Below, in pieces: positions 1 to 5,847 of a DNA stretch of 7,266 bases. The number at the start of each line of letters is the position of its first letter. The first letter of the stretch is position 1. The notes below the pieces were generated by a model. It worked only from the letters and a program-made list of their open reading frames with translations. It was not told where the DNA came from and ran no database searches. The stretch comes from an uncultured Lentisphaeria bacterium (lineage in GTDB: Bacteria > Verrucomicrobiota > Lentisphaeria > Victivallales > UBA1829), in the NCBI GenBank assembly GCA_905197955.1, contig CAJKAR010000086.1, positions 1 to 7,266 on the forward strand. The letters are read 5' to 3'. The translations under genes and the position numbers were made by a program.

Positions 1-107
1 ACCAGACGAAGCTCCGTAAAAACGACAGGTTGGAAAAAGAAAAACGCAATACCCCTCCCATGAGAGGGATTGTCAAGGGCTTGTTTGCAGAAATGTCTTT
101 TTTCTTT

Positions 108-286
108 CAAATGAAGGCTTTTGCCGATCTGAAAACGCTCGCTGTTTTGCTCCCATTCGCGTTCAAAAATAGGCTGCCAAGCCAGACGCATGATATAGTC
201 CGTCGCGGACGCCGTAATCTAACGAACGAGTTTTTTACAGATTTGGCATCCCATGACTCCAGGGGTATTCCACGGTCGCCGGACGG
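108..286 (-). pseudogene. Decayed group II intron reverse transcriptase/maturase remnant
   Basis: Reading the minus strand, positions 200 down to 108 encode MRLAWQPIFEREWEQNSERF followed by QIGKSLHL. This follows the spacing of the conserved group II intron RT block L-A-x-x-P-x-x-E-x-x-F-x-x-N-S-x-G-F-x-x-G-R-S-x-H. About 85 nt upstream, in another frame (286 to 263), is PSGDRGIP, which resembles the preceding conserved stretch P-x-G-x-x-R-P-L-G-I-P. The two pieces are out of frame, a TAG lies just upstream of the second, and the catalytic YADD region and maturase domain are absent. The fragment is therefore non-functional. The rest of 1-362 holds no gene I can support; a plus-strand frame at 30-341 is antisense to this remnant. 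The match was made by eye, so a chance resemblance remains possible. Confidence 0.4.
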
Positions 287-362
287 AACATTGAGCGATA
301 AAATCGTTAAAATCTTCTTGAAAGTAAAATCAGAACTTTAATTTTTTCAATGCATACAGGTT

Positions 363-1436
363 TCAGGCAACTTGCTTTTTTTGATGGTTTTCTTTGTAAT
401 GTGGATCATAAGCAACATCACTTTGCCAAAGAGCATAGATTACGCCACTCAACTTTCGAGCAACGGCAACCGTAGCTTTTTTCTTTGCTATTTTTCCTCC
501 ACGCGCAGCGATACGCATGCCAAATGTTCGCAGATCGCAATCTTCTCCAAAGTGCCCCAAAATATAATTTGCCCCTTGGATCAAATAGCGCCGAACAAAC
601 GTATTACCATGCTTGGTAATTCCCAATTGTTTATCGATTTCTCCCGACTGATCGCGTTTAGGAGTCAGCCCTAAATACGAGGCCAAGCGCTCTTTGCTCC
701 CAAAGCGTCGCGGATCTCCGATTACAAGACAGAACGCCAAAGCCGTGATGGGACCGACGCCTTTTACCTGCCTGATTTTTTCAGTTTCCGGATATTTTTT
801 GCAGAGCTTGGCGATAATACGATCATAATTTTTGATTTCCTGCTTGATACTGACCAGTTGACACAGCAATCCTTCAAGCGCGGGGCGAAGTTCCGCTGGC
901 AATATTTTAGGTGCTTTCTGGGCAAAATTTTCCGGAGTCAATTCAGAAACATCGGTTCCATGAGAACGCATAAAACTGCGAACGGTATTGATCAACATGA
1001 TTTTAGTTCGAACAAGGGTATCACGCGCTTTGATCACGCAAAGATCATCGCGATTTTGCGCTTGCGCATGTACGATCGGATGTAACAGCTTTTTATCAAA
1101 GCATGCCAGACGCGCCAGCATTTCCGCATCGCGGCGATCACTCTTTGCAGTACTGCCCCAAATCAACTGCAAGTCCCTGGCATTCGAAACGAGCACTTCA
1201 CATCCAAAAGATTTGACGTAATCTGACATCCATGGAGAATCAAAGCCGGTTTCCATTGCAATCACCGTATCTTTCAAACTTGGCAGTTTTTCAAGAAATT
1301 CTTTGATGGAATTCTTAGAGTTTTCTATTTGCATAGACACTCCCTTGTCTTCGTCGGCAGTCCGGGCATAAACTTCAATCTTCTTACTGGATACATCAAA
1401 TCCGATATAAAGTTTCCGATAATGATCTTTTTTCAT
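363..1436 (-). CDS. IS110-family transposase/recombinase (DEDD-Ser)
   Basis: A 357-residue protein of the usual IS110 length. The N-terminal RuvC-like DEDD domain (about 7-155) shows YIGFDVSS (D14), AMETGFDSPW (E62) and KSDRRDAEML (D100, D103), which fits the four acidic metal-binding residues of the family. The C-terminal Tnp domain (about 220-310) has VKGVGPITAL, the helix-hairpin-helix-like entry, and ASYLGLTPKRDQSGE, where S264 is the probable nucleophilic serine, then GITKHGN. In characterised relatives such as IS621 this enzyme recombines donor and target DNA under guidance of a bridge RNA. The ATG is fixed by a GGAGG site (minus strand, 1442-1446) five bases upstream. No frameshift or missing catalytic residue is visible. 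Identification is from motifs and is very secure at family level; no specific named IS is claimed. Confidence 0.96.
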   Translation of the reverse strand: MKKDHYRKLYIGFDVSSKKIEVYARTADEDKGVSMQIENSKNSIKEFLEKLPSLKDTVIAMETGFDSPWMSDYVKSFGCEVLVSNARDLQLIWGSTAKSDRRDAEMLARLACFDKKLLHPIVHAQAQNRDDLCVIKARDTLVRTKIMLINTVRSFMRSHGTDVSELTPENFAQKAPKILPAELRPALEGLLCQLVSIKQEIKNYDRIIAKLCKKYPETEKIRQVKGVGPITALAFCLVIGDPRRFGSKERLASYLGLTPKRDQSGEIDKQLGITKHGNTFVRRYLIQGANYILGHFGEDCDLRTFGMRIAARGGKIAKKKATVAVARKLSGVIYALWQSDVAYDPHYKENHQKKQVA

Positions 1437-1493
1437 TTCTGCCTCCGATTTTTAGAATTTGACTTTCTGCAAGGAAGAGGCATATTTATATTT

Positions 1494-1654
1494 GTCTGGA
1501 AAAGCGGAGATCGGCTCTGTGGGGACACAACCAATCAAGGAATATCCAGACCGCATACCGAAGATGCCGGAGGCTCCAACTCCGGCTCTTCTCTTTTTAT
1601 CTTCGGGTGCGAAAAATGCCTCCGAAAATCCCAGGGTGTGGGACAGAGTCCCAC
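1494..1654 (-). ncRNA. Candidate IS110 bridge RNA
   Basis: The non-coding stretch upstream of the transposase folds, by eye, into three consecutive stem-loops on the minus strand. The first, 5' in the RNA, is a perfect 7-bp hairpin GTGGGAC-TCT-GTCCCAC (1638-1654). The second has an outer 8-bp stem CCGAAGAT/ATCTTCGG (1599-1606 with 1558-1565), extended by CGCA/TGCG (1608-1611 with 1552-1555). Inside it are an inner 7-bp stem GCCGGAG/CTCCGGC (1566-1572 with 1580-1586), a 7-nt apical loop and a one-sided 12-nt bulge (1587-1598). The third is closed by GTCTGGA/TCCAGAC (1545-1551 with 1494-1500). It contains a small TGTG-TCCC-CACA hairpin flanked by two unpaired arms, as expected for a donor- or target-binding loop. 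A 5' hairpin followed by two loops in about 160 nt matches the known bridge-RNA plan (IS621, 177 nt). The RNA ends and the guide assignments are inferred. Confidence 0.6.
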
Positions 1655-1690
1655 GTCTTTCCTCTTGATTACAAAACATCCAATATCACT

Positions 1691-1886
1691 CCTTTTCAAG
1701 TTTCTTTCGTCGCATGTCACTGATCTATTGGTTCCCTCTCATTATATCTTCCATGAATGGAATCGCAAAAAGGCGGCAGGTAGAGCTGGATATTGCTCAT
1801 GAATTGTTTTGCCGCACTTAATAATCTATAAATGGTATATTACATTCAATTGGTCAATTTTATCAACTATTTTTGGTTTGTTATAT
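1691..1886. other. Non-coding stretch between IS110 and the hip operon
   Basis: No gene is supported here. Only very short frames occur: a 22-codon plus-strand frame begins at about 1754 and a 27-codon minus-strand frame begins at about 1801, neither with a convincing ribosome-binding site. From about 1810 the DNA becomes very AT-rich, typical of a promoter leader. It contains a small imperfect palindrome AATTG-GT-CAATT (1848-1859) that could be part of an operator, but a 5-bp arm is weak evidence. The right end of the IS110 element should lie near the start of this stretch. Confidence 0.4.
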
Positions 1887-1914
1887 TTGATTATCTGAAT
1901 TTGTCAGCTATATT
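1887..1914 (+). promoter_or_regulatory. Probable sigma-70-type promoter of the hipBA operon
   Basis: TTGATT (1887-1892) and TATATT (1909-1914) are separated by 16 nt and resemble -35 and -10 boxes. Transcription would start near 1921, leaving a leader of about 20 nt that contains the hipB ribosome-binding site. The setting is very AT-rich. HipB-type antitoxins usually repress their own operon by binding palindromes that overlap the promoter; no clear HipB-type palindrome is visible here, so the operator is unassigned. Confidence 0.45.
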
Positions 1915-1928
1915 GTAGGAAAAATTGC

Positions 1929-1934
1929 AGGAGG
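1929..1934 (+). promoter_or_regulatory. Shine-Dalgarno site that decides the hipB start
   Basis: A perfect AGGAGG lies five bases before the ATG at 1940. An in-frame TTG at 1925 would place its first codons over this site, so the ATG is the start and the protein has 95, not 100, residues. Confidence 0.85.
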
Positions 1935-1939
1935 TAGAC

Positions 1940-2227
1940 ATGAATACGGAACAGGCTTTGAGTGAAATCGGTACTCGTTTGAAACGCCGAAGGCTGAATA
2001 TGGACAGATCCCAAAAGGAAATCGCCGACAGGGCCGGTATCGGTATCAACTCCGTTGCCAGACTGGAAGATGGAAAAGGGGCGACACTGGCAAATTTTAT
2101 CCGGGTTCTGAATGCACTGGAAGCGTTGGACAGTCTGGATGCTTTCCTGCCCGCCCCTGCAATCAGCCCCATCCAACTGGCCAAACTTCAAGGTAAATTA
2201 CGTCAGAAAGCATCGAGGAAATCATGA
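1940..2227 (+). CDS. hipB: HipB-like XRE-family antitoxin/repressor
   Basis: A 95-residue protein with one XRE-type helix-turn-helix (about residues 7-65). The core QKEIADRAGIGINSVARLEDG (24-44) is the classical two-helix motif, with IGINSVARLE as recognition helix. A short basic tail (about 75-95: SPIQLAKLQGKLRQKASRKS) follows, a layout common in HipA-partner antitoxins. It should bind operator DNA at its own promoter and hold the HipA-family toxin in an inactive complex. It is the first gene of the operon, and its stop codon overlaps the hipA start as ATGA, so the two are translationally coupled. The start is set by a perfect AGGAGG. The symbol rests on the partner gene and on domain type, because XRE domains alone are not specific. 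Confidence 0.88.
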   Translation: MNTEQALSEIGTRLKRRRLNMDRSQKEIADRAGIGINSVARLEDGKGATLANFIRVLNALEALDSLDAFLPAPAISPIQLAKLQGKLRQKASRKS

Positions 2228-3492
2228 CGAATTATTCTTTGTGCAATGTCTTTCTTTGGAATAAAAAAGTGGGTACAGCAGCTTGGGATCATGAGCGGAA
2301 AAACGCATTCTTCGAATATGATCCGAAGTTCAAAAAACTTGGATTGGAACTGGCCCCCCTGATGATGCCGCTTCAAGGACAGAACATTTACAACTTTCCC
2401 TATCTTTCTGAGGAAACCTATCAGGGATTACCGGGATTGCTGGCCGACTCCCTGCCGGACTATTTCGGCAATCAGGTGATCAATGCCTATTTATTGTCAC
2501 ATGGACGACCGGAAAACTCGTTTAATGCCATTGAAAAGCTCTGCTATATGGGAAAGCGCGGCATGGGAGCTTTGGAGTTCCAACCCGCTCTTTCGAGGGT
2601 GCGAAAAGCACAGAGAATTGAAGTAAACGAGTTGGCCCGACTGGCGGCGGAAATTCTGCGTGACCGGAAGGCTTTTCAGGCCTCTTTTGACGATAAGAAA
2701 AGTGCGTTCCATGATATTTTACAAGTCGGTTCTTCCGCCGGCGGCGCGCGCCCGAAAGCAGTCATTGCCTGGAATCCGGAAACCAATGAAGTTTACTCCG
2801 GTCAGGTGGACGCTCCGGCCGGATTTGAACATTGGCTGCTGAAATTCGATTCAGTCAAAGATGGAAAATCTTACGGACGGATTGAGTATGCCTACTATCT
2901 GATGGCCAGGGCTGCCGGTATTGTCATGAATGAAAGCCGTTTGCTGCAGGACGGTGATATGGCGCATTTTATGACCCGGCGTTTCGACCGAGTGAACGGG
3001 GAAAAAATTCATGCGCAAACCCTGTGTGCTCTTGCGCATCTGGACTACAATAATCCATTGGCAAACTCTTATGAGCAGGCATTTGAGGTAATGGAAAAGT
3101 TGCATCTGTTGCCAGCCGAAAAGAGTCAAATGTTCCGGCGAATGGTATTTAATGCAGTGATCCGAAATCACGATGACCATACAAAAAATATCTCCTTCCT
3201 GATGAAACCGGACGGTGTCTGGCATCTGGCTCCGGCTTACGATGTGGCCTGGGCCTACAAACCGGGTGCGAAATGGACCGGGCAGCATCAGATGTCGATC
3301 AACGGCAAGCGGGATCATTTTACCAGAAATGATTTTCTGCAACTGGCGAAGCATTTTGATATCAGCAAACCCGCAGAAATTCTCCGGGAAGTCTGTGAAA
3401 CGGCAAAGGCATTCGGCGATTTTGCAAAGGAGGCCGGTGTCGATGTCAAGATCGTGGATCAGATGATGCCGGAATTCAGGATCGATCTGTAA
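2224..3492 (+). CDS. hipA: HipA-family serine/threonine kinase toxin
   Basis: A 422-residue protein, close to the usual HipA length of about 440. The N-terminal coupling subdomain (about 5-110) includes LPGLLADSLPDYFGN. The kinase domain follows. GSSAGGARPK (169-178) is the glycine-rich loop of this family; S170/S171 align with the autophosphorylated Ser150 of E. coli HipA. HWLLKFDS holds the probable ATP-binding K207. VIRNHDDHTKN (312-322) is the catalytic loop, with D317 as base and N322 as metal ligand. LAPAYDV contains D340 for the second metal site. All key kinase residues are present, so the toxin is expected to be active. E. coli HipA phosphorylates glutamyl-tRNA synthetase and induces persistence; the substrate of this distant member is unknown. 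It overlaps hipB by 4 nt and is followed 21 nt later by an AAA-ATPase-like gene. Confidence 0.93.
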   Translation: MTNYSLCNVFLWNKKVGTAAWDHERKNAFFEYDPKFKKLGLELAPLMMPLQGQNIYNFPYLSEETYQGLPGLLADSLPDYFGNQVINAYLLSHGRPENSFNAIEKLCYMGKRGMGALEFQPALSRVRKAQRIEVNELARLAAEILRDRKAFQASFDDKKSAFHDILQVGSSAGGARPKAVIAWNPETNEVYSGQVDAPAGFEHWLLKFDSVKDGKSYGRIEYAYYLMARAAGIVMNESRLLQDGDMAHFMTRRFDRVNGEKIHAQTLCALAHLDYNNPLANSYEQAFEVMEKLHLLPAEKSQMFRRMVFNAVIRNHDDHTKNISFLMKPDGVWHLAPAYDVAWAYKPGAKWTGQHQMSINGKRDHFTRNDFLQLAKHFDISKPAEILREVCETAKAFGDFAKEAGVDVKIVDQMMPEFRIDL

Positions 3493-3513
3493 GGTCGGAA
3501 GGAGTTATCTATC

Positions 3514-4632
3514 ATGAAAAGATTGGCTGATAATATCACTGATTTCGAGCAACTCATCCGGGAAAACTATCTTTATGTGGACAAGACGGAGTACCTGTGG
3601 GAGCTGATCCGTCCCGCCGGGGAATCTTACCTGTTATCCCGTCCCTCGCAGATGGGAATTTCCCTGCTGCTCTCCACGTTGAAAGCGATTTTTCAGGGAA
3701 AAAAAGAACTGTTCAGGGGACTGGCAATCTATGATAAGCCTTATGATTGGACACCGTATCGAGTAATCCATCTGGACTTCAACGATTGCCGGATCGGCAG
3801 TGTCGCGGAATTACAACCATATCTGAAAGAAAAACTGCTGGTTGCCTCTCGGGAGTTGAATCTGAATTCTGCCGACATCGGTGACAGCCGGCCATTTTCC
3901 GATCTGATCCTGTCGGCAGCGGAGAATCGGAAACAGATTGTGATTCTCATCGACGGTTATGACGTTCCGGTTTTCAGGAATCTCGGCAATCCCGAAGTTG
4001 AAGAAATCCAGAAAAGCCTGATGCAATTTTATGCGGCTATCAAAGCCTATAACCGTCTGACCCGTTTTGTCATGATTACGGGAAAGCATCCGTTTCAACA
4101 GGAACAACTGACCGGCGAGATGAACCATCTTTTCGATATCTCCGAGCACTGGAAATATCCCGCCATATGCGGCTATACTTCCGGAGAGCTGAAACGATAT
4201 CTGGAAGAATGGATTCGAACCGTGAAAACTCCCGAACAATCCACAGAAGATTTTATTGCCGAAATGGAAAAATGGTATGGTGGATACTGCTTCCACGAGC
4301 AAGCCGCAACGGTCAGCAATCCGGCATCGATCGCCGCCTTCATCGAACATTCCGGAGTATTTGCCTGTTACCGGAAAATAGAACTTCCCGCCGTCATTCG
4401 GCAGCTCATCCGAAAACAGCAACCGAAGATGGCGGAAGTGATCCACGGCAATCAGTATGAAACGATTTTTCACCCGTATTCAGTCAGGAATCCGGACCTC
4501 TCGCAACTGCTGATTCAGGAAGGCATCCTGACCGTGAAAGAGTATGCAGAAGGGCCTTTCATTCCTCATTACAAATGCGGTTTCCCTAATCTTGAGGTTG
4601 AAAAACAATCAGCAATACTTTTTGAAGTTTGA
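3514..4632 (+). CDS. AAA-ATPase-like protein, ATPase motifs lost, nuclease domain missing
   Basis: A 372-residue protein recognisable as an AAA-ATPase-like domain (the family usually fused to a PD-(D/E)XK nuclease, DUF1703/PDDEXK_9). YLYVDKTEYLWELI (19-32) is the family signature near the N-terminus. Where the family has SRPRRFGKSLLLSTL, this protein has SRPSQMGISLLLSTL (42-56): the Walker A lysine is isoleucine (I49). Where the family has LIDEYDKP, it has LIDGYDVP (145-152): the Walker B glutamate is glycine (G148). The later MITGKHPF, YGGYCF and SNPASI segments are also recognisable. Related proteins commonly exceed 500 residues; this one stops soon after CGFPNLEVE (355-363), just where the nuclease domain should begin. 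It starts 21 nt after hipA with a strong GGAAGGAG site (3497-3504), so it is probably co-transcribed. Cytoplasmic; either a pseudo-ATPase or an eroding gene. Confidence 0.85.
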   Translation: MKRLADNITDFEQLIRENYLYVDKTEYLWELIRPAGESYLLSRPSQMGISLLLSTLKAIFQGKKELFRGLAIYDKPYDWTPYRVIHLDFNDCRIGSVAELQPYLKEKLLVASRELNLNSADIGDSRPFSDLILSAAENRKQIVILIDGYDVPVFRNLGNPEVEEIQKSLMQFYAAIKAYNRLTRFVMITGKHPFQQEQLTGEMNHLFDISEHWKYPAICGYTSGELKRYLEEWIRTVKTPEQSTEDFIAEMEKWYGGYCFHEQAATVSNPASIAAFIEHSGVFACYRKIELPAVIRQLIRKQQPKMAEVIHGNQYETIFHPYSVRNPDLSQLLIQEGILTVKEYAEGPFIPHYKCGFPNLEVEKQSAILFEV

Positions 4633-4661
4633 GGATGAAGTCCATATATGTTCAAAAGTAT

Positions 4662-4835
4662 CTAAGAGGGCGGCATCATATTGCAAGCCTGTAACCTAAA
4701 ATAATTCTGCGCCGTAGAAGCCTGAAACAAGGCAGGTGAATGCGGACTGCTTGTATCCGGCGGGTCTGGTTCACCGCAAGAAGGGAAATATCGATCACTC
4801 TTTCGGAACAATTTCTGCGTTGCGGCATGTTCCAT
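4662..4835 (-). CDS. Doubtful 57-residue ORF, Pro/Ser-rich
   Basis: The minus-strand frame from ATG at 4835 to TAG at 4664-4662 encodes 57 residues. It opens with MEHAATQKLFRKSDRYF, continues with a strikingly proline- and serine-rich GEPDPPDTSSPHSPAL (21-36), and then reads AQNYFRLQACNM (42-53) before a short tail and stop. No good Shine-Dalgarno site precedes the ATG. The composition does not look like random frame sequence, and the peptide could be the leading part of a longer protein lost at a junction near 4662. I do not recognise a domain. A competing 65-codon frame on the same strand (4676-4873) looks less protein-like. The rest of 4633-4941 holds nothing else I can support, and no clear terminator for the operon. 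Confidence 0.25.
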   Translation of the reverse strand: MEHAATQKLFRKSDRYFPSCGEPDPPDTSSPHSPALFQASTAQNYFRLQACNMMPPS

Positions 4836-4941
4836 GACTTTTGAAATGCTTGTGTAATCCCCTTAAAATTCATTCATTTTATCCCACATTTTTCCAGATT
4901 CAAACGACCTTTAACATACAACCCGATCTCGGGATATTGCT

Positions 4942-5844
4942 TTATTGCAGAGAAGAGCTATTTTCAGCCATGGCCCGGAACTCCTTCGGCGTCCGGTTCA
5001 ACTTGCGCCGGAAGAGTTTGCCGAGATAGTTTCCGTCGCAGAAGCCGCAGCGCAGCGCGATTTCTGTCACAGCGAGATCCGAATGCAGCAGGAGTTCCAC
5101 GGCGTGCTGGAAGCGGATTTCAGCCAGATACTCCTGCGGCGTGCATCCCGCCGCGTTGCGGAAGCGGCGGAAGAAATTCCGACGGGACATGTGCACGCAG
5201 GCGCAAAGCTCTTCGGAGGTGATCCGGCGCGCGTAGTTCTCATGCATATACTGAATCGCGTCGCCGATCAGGAACTCCGGGGTACGCGTGCGCATGCCGG
5301 GGCTTTCGTAGCGGCAAAGGCCGGCGGCGATCTCCATGAACGCCGCCATGCCGAGGAATGCCTTACCGGGACGGCTTCCTGCGAGATCCGCTGCGAGCTC
5401 CGAAATTTTCGTGGCGAGCGCCTCCTTCATTGCCGGCTCAAGATGCAGCAGCGGTTTGGCGGTCACCTGTTCCTGAACCTGCTCTTCCGGCAGAAAGAGC
5501 CGCCGGAAAATCGGAATGACGTGCCCGTCCAGAATCGGCATCGAAAGCTGGTGCGGATCGTAGACAAGATTTACGAGCGCCAGTGCTTCTGTCCGATCAT
5601 AACAATGCCAGACACCGGGAGGGATGACCAGAATATCTCCGGCTTGAATCGGTGCGGAAGAAGCCCCCACAAGATGCACACCTTCCCCCTCAAGGATCAG
5701 GACGAGTTCCATGAAAGTATGACGGTGAAAGCGCCGGGCGGGGTGCTTTCCCGCCGTCACGCTTTCGATATAGAGCGGAACTGCATAACGCGGCAAGTAT
5801 TTTCGGATGTCTGAAGTAAAAAAGTTTTCCGATAAATCGTTCAT
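4942..5844 (-). CDS. AraC-family regulator with cupin sensor domain
   Basis: A 300-residue one-component regulator of typical AraC/RhaS length. The N-terminal cupin domain (about 20-120) shows FHRHTFMELVLILEGEG (39-55) and GDILVIPPGVWHCY (69-82), with H40, H42, E46 and H80 in the usual cupin positions for a ligand or metal pocket. The C-terminal domain has two helix-turn-helix motifs: ITSEELCACVHMSRRNFFRRF (about 208-228) and VTEIALRCGFCDGNYLGKLF (about 259-278), closing with NRTPKEFRAM. Such proteins usually sense a sugar or related metabolite and activate a neighbouring catabolic operon; no such operon is in this window, so the effector is unknown. The ATG at 5844 has GGAG (5852-5855) seven bases upstream. 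The gene is GC-richer than its surroundings, and a transposase gene lies directly against its start on the opposite strand. Confidence 0.93.
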   Translation of the reverse strand: MNDLSENFFTSDIRKYLPRYAVPLYIESVTAGKHPARRFHRHTFMELVLILEGEGVHLVGASSAPIQAGDILVIPPGVWHCYDRTEALALVNLVYDPHQLSMPILDGHVIPIFRRLFLPEEQVQEQVTAKPLLHLEPAMKEALATKISELAADLAGSRPGKAFLGMAAFMEIAAGLCRYESPGMRTRTPEFLIGDAIQYMHENYARRITSEELCACVHMSRRNFFRRFRNAAGCTPQEYLAEIRFQHAVELLLHSDLAVTEIALRCGFCDGNYLGKLFRRKLNRTPKEFRAMAENSSSLQ

Positions 5845-5847
5845 TTC

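Larger units (their letters stand above)
340..1690 (-). mobile_element. IS110-family insertion sequence (approximate ends)
   Basis: The element is inferred from an intact IS110-type transposase (363-1436) plus a long structured non-coding stretch upstream of it (1437 to about 1690). A long 5' non-coding end with a short 3' end is the layout of the IS110 group rather than the IS1111 group, which carries its non-coding RNA downstream. IS110 elements generally lack terminal inverted repeats and make little or no target duplication, so the exact ends cannot be read from one copy; the limits given are estimates. The left edge falls close to a decayed reverse-transcriptase remnant and the right edge lies before the AT-rich hipB leader. 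The element may be active, because the transposase reading frame and its catalytic residues are complete. Confidence 0.55.

Noticed and set aside
53..68. Hairpin CCCTC-6 nt-GAGGG with T-rich sequence following on the minus strand, considered as a terminator
   Set aside because: The stem is only 5 bp and the T-rich run begins about 9 nt after it, so it is too weak to call.
30..341. 103-codon plus-strand frame at the left edge
   Set aside because: No ribosome-binding site or recognisable domain; the opposite strand carries the reverse-transcriptase-like remnant.
1452..1679. 75-codon minus-strand frame just upstream of the IS110 transposase
   Set aside because: Its sequence is dominated by the inverted repeats of the bridge-RNA candidate, and the translated product has no recognisable features.
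1329..1802. 157-codon plus-strand frame across the IS110 start and its non-coding end
   Set aside because: It runs antisense through the transposase start and the hairpin-rich region, shows no domain or ribosome-binding site, and is explained by the transposase and the RNA candidate.
1848..1859. AATTG-GT-CAATT as a HipB operator
   Set aside because: Five-base arms in very AT-rich DNA occur readily by chance, and it lies about 30 nt upstream of the -35 box rather than over the promoter.
4922..4933. Palindrome CCCGATCTCGGG nine bases beyond the araC stop, considered as its terminator
   Set aside because: Stem of four or five pairs and no uridine run on the minus strand; not a convincing intrinsic terminator.
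4945..5814. 289-codon plus-strand frame opposite the araC-type gene
   Set aside because: It is a shadow frame made possible by high GC; the minus strand has complete cupin and double helix-turn-helix motifs, and this frame has none.
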